Positions 56,680 through 64,000 of a DNA stretch of 64,000 nucleotides are shown here, piece after piece. The translations under genes and the position numbers were made by a program. Within the stretch, counting starts at the first letter, position 1. The number at the start of each line of letters is the position of its first letter. Where the stretch lies: positions 113,858,778-113,922,777 of the forward strand of contig OY992536.1 in NCBI GenBank assembly GCA_963921195.1. The letters run 5' to 3'. The DNA is from Pegoplata infirma. Taxonomy: Eukaryota > Arthropoda > Insecta > Diptera > Anthomyiidae. The notes beneath the pieces are model-generated. The model did not search any database. It was not told the DNA's origin and saw only the letters and a program-made list of their open reading frames with translations.

Positions 56680-57281
56680 CAGTAGAATCTCACAAATTAG
56701 AACTCTCACAAATTAGAACTGTCCAGAAATTAGAACCGGCTATTTTATTGTATTGGACGCTCTAAAATTAGAACCTGTGGTTCTAATTTCTGGAAGTTTT
56801 TTTTTTTTTTGTTTTTATTTACACTACAAAATATTTTTTTTATAGTTTTTTTTTTTAACTAAATAGGGGAAACCCCGAATTGTATGTAGTTAACGCTCTA
56901 AAATTAGAACCAGTGGTTCTAATTTTTGGATTTTTTTTGTTTGTTTTTGTTTTCACAATTCCATACGTGTAAGAGAAATCGAAAAATGGAATGAAAATGG
57001 GTTTAATGACGGATCAAATAACAGTGACGATGATATAATCGATGTAACGCCTATTATTTCTCATTTCAAAGCCCTTAAAAGTGTTTTTTTACAAATTTAA
57101 TGTGTTATAGTAATTTAATATTAACAAAAAAATAGTTTTGTGTTAAAATAAAGCAGTCGTAACTGTTTTTATTATTATTTTATCATTTTCTTTGAAAAAA
57201 AAAAATGTCCAGAAATTAGAACTTTTCAGAAATTAGAACTACCCGAGGAACAAAGTGGTTCTAATTTGCGAGATTCTACTG
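56680..57281. mobile_element. pogo/Tigger-like MITE
   Basis: Ends CAGTAGAATCTCACAAATTA and the complement of CAGTAGAATCTCGCAAATTA, with TA on both sides (56678-56679, 57282-57283). CAGTAGAATC ends and a TA TSD are typical of the pogo/Tigger group. Subterminal words AATTAGAACT repeat several times on each side. No transposase. Confidence 0.78.
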
Positions 57282-57632
57282 TACTACCTATGTGCCAAAT
57301 TAGAGGGGTATTGAACAAAGGGGCGTTAAATGCCAGGTCCCTTTGTATTGAATTGAAAATTTTTCTTCATGCTTTGCAATAATGCAAAAACGGCTGAATG
57401 TATGTTCCGTATGGACTCGAAAACGGCTGGACCGATCTTGATGAAATTTTCAGGGAATATTCAGAATAGCCTGGCGGGTAACACTGTCAAGTCGGATTTT
57501 TGATTTTCCGTCTGTGGGCGGAGGGGCGTTACAAAATCCAATTTTTACATTCCACCACTAATGACATCAATATATAAAAAACGGATATACTGATTTTGAT
57601 GAAATTTAAATCCAAGATAGTACTAAGCTATG

Positions 57633-58744
57633 TGGGTAATTCCAAAAATTTTCGCCCCACTGTTCGGAAACATGCCTTTGGACGCCACTGAGAATTTGGC
57701 TCATAGATATCCACGTTTATATGAGATATTTTGCATTTTTGGATTTTCAAAATTTGCTGTAGTTTTCAAATTATCGCGGGTCAAAGTTCGACTTTTTTAG
57801 CAAAAGTCAGAAAAATACATGACGTTTAACGTGCTCTAACTTTTTAACTATTAATCCGATTATCACAAGTAATGGCTCATATGAAAGCTTAATTCTTCTT
57901 CTTTTAGGAAATATTTTCAAAAGCATACGGTTTTTTTTCAGAAGTGTTGCAAAAATTCAAAAACATTTTTTTTTTGCGAATATTTAAAAAAACACATCTT
58001 CGATTTTTTTAAAAAAAAGTTTGGTGATAAACAATACTGTTTTGTACAACATATCCAAAATTCAGAGTGGGATCCCAATGGGATCAAAAAATATTCTGGT
58101 TTTAGTACGAAGTTCTTAAATTTTACCTTAGAAAATTTAAATTTTATGTTTCTTCAATATAAAAATTTAAATTTTCAAAGAAAATTATACTATTAAAATT
58201 TTGAAAAACATTCAAAACATTAGAAATTTAAATTTTCTAAGGGAAAAATATGAGAACCTCGTACTTAAAACAGAATATTTTTTGATCCCATGGAGATCCC
58301 ACTCTGAATTTTGAATATGTTATACAAAACATTGTTATTTTTCGCCAGAATTTTTTTAAAAAAAATCGAAGATGTGTTTTTTTAAATATTCGAAAAGAAA
58401 AAATGTTTTTGCATTTTTGCATCATTTCTGTAAAAAAAACTGTGTTACTTTAAAAATATTTTCTAAAAGAAGAACCCCAGCTTTCACATGAGCCTAAATT
58501 TGTAAAAATCGGGTCATTGGTTAAGAAGTTACAGCTCTTTAAACGTGATGTATTTTTCTTACTTTTGCTTAAAAAGTCAATCTTTGACCCGCCATAATTC
58601 GTTAAATACACCAAATGAAAAAAAACGATATATGGTACATATATCATATTTATGAGGGCTATCTGTGTGTCAAGGTTCAAATTAATCTGAGACACCATTT
58701 CCAAAAATTACTAAAATTTGAGCTAAATTTTCTGGAATGGCCCA
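57633..58744. mobile_element. Foldback element, about 500-bp arms
   Basis: Ends TGGGTAATTCCA and the complement of TGGGCCATTCCA. Arms pair along their length (GAATATTTAAAAAAACACAT; TCAGAGTGGGATCCCAATGG). The sequence at 57288-57305 shows the related empty site, indicating a 2-bp duplication TG. No gene. Confidence 0.68.
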
Positions 58745-60329
58745 TGTGCCAAATTAGAGCGTTATCGGACAAAGGGGGGAAAAGTGCCACGCCCCTTTGT
58801 ATTGAATTGAAAATAATTCTGCATGCTTTGCAATAATGCAAAAACGGCTGATACGATTTTAATTAAATTTTTAGCACTGAAAGTACCAACGGAGTGCGGA
58901 ACTATAGGCTATGTTGCACTACGATCGCACTTACGCAAAAACAGTTGAACCGATTCTCTTGGCGTTTTTAATCAAGATAGTGCTAATCAATTGCATATGT
59001 AGGCCATATAAGATTAAAATTGTAAAAAGGCGCAAAAACACAATGAACTTCATTTATAGGGGACATCCCCTGAGCGTTGGTCAAACAAAAAAAAATATAT
59101 TCCTGACATCTCCGCAATCAAGCAAAAACGACTAAGCCGATCCTAAGGAAATTTTCTTCACTGATAGTGCCAAAAGGGGGGTGGAACTACAGGACATATA
59201 AGAACACGATTCGACAAGAGGCGTAAGTTTCCGCCTTACTTTATGCTATACTCAAAGTTATTTTGTCTCTTACTACTGATAGTACTAACTGAGATGGAAC
59301 TATAGTGTTAGAGCGCGATTCGGCAAAGGGGTAAAAAATGCCACTCTCTTTTTTATTTAATAAAAGTTATATCTTCCTCTTCCCTAATCACACAAAAACG
59401 GCTAAACCGTATAGAGTTCTCTATAGATAGTGCTAACCGAAGGTGGAAATAAGGGCTACTTCTGGACCCGGTCCCGTGCTTTAGATTTGTCCGACACTGT
59501 AGATTAAGATGGAGATGCAATAGAAAACAGAATTGATGTTTTCTTAGGGCCAGCAATGCGGACCGGGTCAGCTAGTTAATAATAAAATTTTAAGTAATGC
59601 TTTAATGTAAAAGTATAAGCTCTGATTTTTTTTTCCTGATGGGGCTATTTTGATATTCACAAGTCACCCCGTGTTATAACATGGTGGCCCCAAACACAAT
59701 TTCTGAAAAGCTGATGTTTCAATCTTTAAATGTCCTTAAAGAATTTAATATAAATCTATTATTTTTTAAAGTTGTAGTAAAATAGTAAGTTTGCTCCTTT
59801 AATTTTGAAAACAGTTTTATTGACAGAAAAAAAATATATATTTATAATGAAGGCTTTTTATAATGTACACGACAAAAGCACTTAATTATATGTATATAAA
59901 AATAAATAATCACTTTTTTTAAAATTCACTTTTGACAAAGCCACACTATCCAACAGAAGGTGCTTTGTCAAACTGAGGTTTACTGAAAAATATTTGTGTA
60001 AAAAAACTTATTTCTATTTGAGCTTGACATTTTAAGGATTTTGAATTTGATAAAATTGCTTTTTTCGAAACAAGTTGTTTTGTAACAAACTTTTTTAAAA
60101 AAATTCAATATGCTTAAATTTATATAAGTTGTTTTGTCAAAAAGGCGTTACTATTTTTTCAAACATATTTCAGATAAGTTGTTATGTCAAATGAAAATTG
60201 ATAAAATTTCGAAATAAGTTGATTTGACACGTGTGATATCTTTGGATCTAGACGAGCTACAATCACGCTGACTAGACAGAAAGATCCGCTTTTAAAAGTT
60301 ATATTTACCATAAAAATATTGGGAAATTT

Positions 60330-60985
60330 TCTTATGTCGAGATAAGTGCTTCTGTCATATATCCACAGATATTATTAATCAGTGATCGACTCTTAAGACA
60401 TTCTAGCGATGTCCATCCGTCTGTACAGGACACGATACAGTCTAAAATTAATAAGCTAGACTTCCAAAGTTTGGCACGAATATGTCTTATGGTCATAGGC
60501 TGTTTAAGTTCGGAAATGGGAAAAATCGGGCCAAAGGGGCCAAAAGTTCCCTCGGAAATGGGCAAAATCAGGCCAAAAATTCCCTTTTGGAAACTAGACC
60601 AACTTCAAAAAAAAGGTATTTTGTGCAGGGTATTTGTTCTTTTTTTAAGCAAATGCAACATTTTTATGTCACAGGAAGTTCAAAATCCTAGATATGGATC
60701 CATCGGATAAAAAAAAAACTACAAAAAAAGTTTGACCCGCCCCCATTTGTGGGCCTTGATATAAAAAATTTATTAAATAACGATTATAATTATTTGGATT
60801 AATTAATTCCAAGAATCATAATAAATCTATTTGACATATATCGCGAGGGTGGAAGGTGTCCCTCAAAGTTTCTAACCACCCCTTTTTCCACAAAAAAACT
60901 AAAATGCCCCTGGATTCTTTTTTTTTTATTTTTTTACGTTATAAAAAATTTGGTTCAGCCGAATTTAACACTCTCACATGTTTTA
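60330..60985 (-). mobile_element. mini-me-type element, antisense copy
   Basis: Read on the minus strand it starts GTGAGAGTGTTAAATTCGGC, passes through sequence shared with 4740-5120 (AAATAATTATAATCG-like, GGGGCATTTTAG, CCACAAATGGGGGCGG) and ends with the core near 60400 (GACGGATGGACATCGCTAGA). Same family as 4658-5296. Positions 60986-61374 show no identifiable feature. Confidence 0.55.
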
Positions 60986-61374
60986 TCTTCGTGTTCAGCG
61001 CATCAAAATGAATACATATTTAATTTAAAAATCCAAATCTTTGATGGCCGGGCGCCACGGGTTAATTTAATTTGACTGGCCTCAAATTTGTACCATACAT
61101 TGGAAGAAAAACTTTTTTGCTATACAAAAAAATGACAGTCCAATGTAGAAACTGATTACAAAAGTCTTTGCTATTTCGACTCGCAATTTACAAAAAATCA
61201 CAATGTACCGATTTTTCAAGATGATTTGTAAACGAAGCGCCAAATTTTCCCGTTATAAAAGAACTTTCTTAAAAACTTAAAAACAACTACTAGAAATTAA
61301 AATAACTTTTGTATCTGCCGTTGATATTCGTGTGTTTTGTGTGTGTGTTCATCATCATCAGTTTAGGTACTTAC

Positions 61375-62286
61375 CCGCCACCACCGCCGCTACCAACACC
61401 AATTTTGCCCGAATTACGACGTGCTGCTCTGGATTTATACCGTGTAAGTCCTCCTGTATTCAGGAAGCTACCGGATCTAGGAATAGCAACACGTGTGAAT
61501 ATATCTCCATTAGAATCGCTAGTACGTAATCCCGTACTCGAAGATGCTACAGCAGCAGCTACCACAGCTGGTGGCAATCCATTACCCAATAATTGAGAAG
61601 CTTTATAAACACTGTCGCCATGTGATTTCTTTGAATTACTAATATGCGAACGATGTGAACTTTTACCATTATTACCATCAAGCTTTTCCATATATGATAC
61701 AGAAGGAGAATTACGATTATCGCTTGAATTTGAAGCGCTACGACCAGTTGCATGCATTTTTCTGGAAATTTCTCCCGGTATCGTAGTTGGTATGGGCGGA
61801 GCTCTTTTTGTTTTATGAGATTTACGTTTTCTTTCTTCAGTTGAAGTTTCAACTGCTTCATTGATAACATTGCTACTGGAACTTAGAGAACTGTTCGAAA
61901 CACGTTTCTTACGTCCTGATCGGGAAGCTACTGATGTACCCACAACACTACCTGTTGTACTGCGAAAAGAACTCTTACGACCGCCAGATGCTACTTGTGA
62001 TCGCGTGTGATAATTTGAACCTGTTACCGCAGAACTGCTAGCAATACTTATACAACTGACGCCATTTTGATTACGTGGCGTACGTCGCTTAGTGCTGCGA
62101 TGAGAGTTTGAACTGACGTGAGCCATTAAGCTTTGATAGAGAGTGGCTGCAATTACAATTGCATCTTCAGTACTTTTGCAAATAAAACCATGACATTCCA
62201 GTACTTTTGGCATACCAGCAGAACGCATGACAACAGCAAAAATTGGTGCATGCTGATTGTTAGCTAAACGTTTTTGCTCCAATATG
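61375..62286 (-). CDS. PTB/PID-domain protein gene, exon with end of the PTB domain
   Basis: Acceptor TTTTACAG before 62286; the first base is the third of a split codon, so upstream exons exist beyond the window. Donor GTAAGT at 61374, leaving GG of a Gly codon. About 303 residues. The first 50 or so read as the last strand and C-terminal helix of a phosphotyrosine-binding/PID fold (PIFAVVMRSAGMPKVLECHG, then FICKSTEDAIVIAATLYQSL). PTB domains dock NPxY-type peptides, so an adaptor role is inferred. The rest is Ser/Lys/Arg-rich linker (RTPRNQNG; KRKSHKTKRAPPIPTTIPG) ending in a Gly run. Symbol not assigned; FAM43-, PID1- or NOS1AP-like families are all possible. Confidence 0.85.
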
Positions 62287-62863
62287 CTGTAAAAGATATA
62301 ATAAATATATATATAACATTATGAATGTATGCATGAAGTGTTATTCAAGGTAATTATTTTGTTAATTATAGTCAGTTGGTAACCTAAAACACCTATTGAA
62401 TTTTACACAATTCATAAAATTATTATAATTAGCATTGAATACTTAAGTGAGTGGCTACCAACAAACTTCCGTTTGTTGTATAATACAAAAGTGGGAGATA
62501 TTTTTGGTATGTTTTTTTTTACAAATTAACTTATGGTTAACAAAGGAATCGAATTAGCTCTCAATGTTCAATGAGCCAAACAAAAGTTAAATAAATGTTA
62601 CTAGCAAACTTTGAGCAAGTTTGTGCGAAATTATCACTTTTACTAAATATTTAATTCTACGGGTGAAAAACAATTTTGTAGAAACATTTTTAAATTTTTA
62701 TGAAAGAAAACACCCAGATTCAAAAATTCTGTTGCCATAGAAAAGTTCTCAGAACTTAGGAAGTTGTAAAAAATAATTTTTATCCATAAAAAGTCTCAGA
62801 TTTTTCTACAGAAGCCTCAGTTGCTAAGACATTTTGCTACAAAGACTCAGAGTTCAGAAATCC
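62287..62863. other. Intron DNA with minisatellite fragment
   Basis: Upstream intron of the PTB gene. A short stretch (about 62700-62820) carries the AAAAGTTCTCAGAA/TCTCAGATTTTTCTACAG units of the palindromic minisatellite. No exon is seen. Confidence 0.5.
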
Positions 62864-64000
62864 TAATACCGTATAGCCCAATTACGGCGCTCAGTATGAT
62901 AGCCTCCCACATTCCAGAAGCCCTGAACTCTCAAAGTCCTCATGAAGGTACCGTTTTTGCAGCTATAGATCTCCCTAAACCATTTGACAGGGTTGATCGT
63001 GCAATCCTTATCCAGGAAATCTTGTATTCGATCCTGCCACACGATATCGAGCGTTGTATTGCTGGCAATGTCTAAGACGGAGAAATGTTTTTGAGTTCAG
63101 AAGTCTGAAATCCTGGAACCGGATGATAAAGATGGGCGTGCAAGAAGGATGAGAACTCTTACCGACACACTTCAACCTTTATTTTGGAAAAACAACTGCC
63201 CCACCTCTATCAGTCTTGATGATGGTACGCCGATGATTGTACGAATATGTAATTATCCTACAGAATTATAAACCACCAAAGTACCAAGATCATGCAGTAG
63301 GTAAGTACCTCCTTCTTGCAGAAATATATTTTCAATTCAATAATGTCAAAATCAATTATATTGCTGTCTACAACCCTGAACTGGAGAAATTAAGAAGGAA
63401 CTGGAAATCTTTATTATTGGTAGACGTACCGCTACAGTGCAGTATTCCTATCTAATCTTTTGCAGATGACAGCAACATTGTCATTCACTTTTATTCGAAC
63501 ACAGGTCAAGCTCTTTGGAGATAGAGGGCATGCGGCAGAACAAGAATGACACACTCAATCAAGACATTTCTACAATCTCCGAGTGGGGTCGCGCGAATAA
63601 GGTAGGTTTTAATGCACGCATGACCCAATGTTGCATGTTAACCCACAGACGGGCTGTGGCTATGTATTATATAGATATTTAGGAATCGGATACTCTTAAT
63701 GTTCTGGACATGAGAATTCAGATTGATGACCATTGGAATAAGCACGTATTTCAAGTGGCAAAAAAGGCATTCAAGTGTATTGGTTTTCTGAAACAGTGTA
63801 AGACTTACTTCACTTCATCCGATCTCCTTACTGCTTATACCAGCTATATACGGTCGAAAATGGAATACAACTCTTTTATATTTTCAGGGGCTCAGTGTGT
63901 ATTCTGAAGCTTCTGGACCGTCTTCAGGGGAGGGCGGTGAAGATTATCATTGACAGAAGTGCATCCAACTCTATTGAATCATTGGAGCATCGTCGGAATG
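62864..64000 (+). pseudogene. Decayed non-LTR reverse transcriptase (jockey/I-type), runs off the window
   Basis: Pieces in different frames follow the order of a non-LTR reverse transcriptase. They are SPITALSMIASHIPEALNSQ (motif 2); TVFAAIDLPKPFDRVDRAIL (motif A, AIDL..FD); FADDSNIVIHF near 63463 (catalytic ADD); GVARIR with TQCCMLTHRRAV; and KAFKCIGFLKQCKTYFTSSD followed by YTSYIRSKMEYNSFIF. Several frameshifts and stops separate them. It resembles the second domain of jockey/I-type elements and differs from the other two retrotransposons here. It lies antisense to the PTB gene in an intron and continues past 64000. Confidence 0.8.

Larger units (their letters stand above)
56414..59575 (+). 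mobile_element. Helitron-like non-autonomous element
   Basis: Starts TCTATATATATAAAAATG after an A and ends GCGGACCGGGTCAGCTAG before a T: TC at 5', CTAG at 3', insertion between A and T, no TSD. The 3' end matches 31473-33475. The first 180 bp (CGTATGGACTCGAAAACGGC) recur at 57405, so an internal segment is tandemly duplicated. It contains the pogo-like 56680-57281 and the foldback 57633-58744. No Rep/helicase. Confidence 0.58.
54955..60370. repeat. Large foldback enclosing a Helitron-like element
   Basis: The outer segment about 54955-55350 is approximately inverted relative to about 59870-60370: ATATATCTGTGGTCTTTTGA and CAAAAGCACTTAT pair with ATAAGTGCTTCTGTCATATA and CCACAGATAT. Both arms repeat short AAGTTGTTTTGTCA-like words. 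The middle is occupied by 56414-59575. Termini and TSD unresolved. Positions 55351-56413 show no gene. Confidence 0.5.

Noticed and set aside
61559..61870. 103-codon minus-strand frame in the PTB exon
   Set aside because: Alternative frame of the exon 61375-62286, whose main frame is phase-linked to the other exons.

Overview
The window is nuclear DNA from an AT-rich, transposon-dense insect genome, most likely a schizophoran (probably calyptrate) fly. The evidence is a first exon that reads as insect glycine N-methyltransferase, canonical GT-AG introns, repeats of the dipteran mini-me type ((GTCY)n and (TA)n flanking a short core), and many nested MITEs with 8-bp or 2-bp target-site duplications (TSDs). 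There is no bacterial, organellar or viral gene organisation. Species cannot be fixed from the sequence alone.

Only two host genes are supported, both on the minus strand. Gnmt has its first coding exon at 3405-3622; the rest lies beyond the left edge. A gene for a PTB/PID-domain protein occupies about 50.3-62.3 kb. Its last four coding exons (62286-61375, 52017-51762, 51694-51381, 51261-50310) join in phase into about 810 codons to the stop. Its 5' exons lie beyond the right edge. A 9.36-kb intron between the first two visible exons is filled with transposons.

Almost everything else is mobile-element DNA. 0.9-2.8 kb: a hAT-like MITE. 4.1-8.5 kb: small MITEs, a mini-me-type element and degraded repeats. 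9.0-12.6 kb: four short elements in a row, including two palindromic hAT elements inserted 2 bp apart. 13.9-31.4 kb: deep nests (CCCAGCAAAA, CACTCAAAA and CACTGAAAA terminal-repeat families, a Transib-like element with a broken coding fragment, hAT elements, foldbacks). 31.5-33.5 kb: a Helitron-like element. 34.3-37.7 kb: one intact young non-LTR retrotransposon (973 codons, endonuclease plus reverse transcriptase) with a perfect 15-bp TSD; this is the only intact transposon gene here. 37.7-43.6 kb: a palindromic minisatellite and two hAT elements. 43.6-49.7 kb: a 5'-truncated non-LTR retrotransposon split by a 3.4-kb hAT foldback (which carries a 194-bp satellite and a second hAT element) and by a CACTGA element. 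52-61 kb (intron): hAT, Helitron-like, pogo-like and foldback elements. 62.9-64 kb: a decayed second type of non-LTR reverse transcriptase.

No tRNA, rRNA, CRISPR array or prokaryotic operon was seen. Element boundaries come from reading terminal inverted repeats (TIRs) and TSDs by eye. Where an insertion splits a reading frame or another repeat copy, the uninterrupted copy or frame confirms the boundary.
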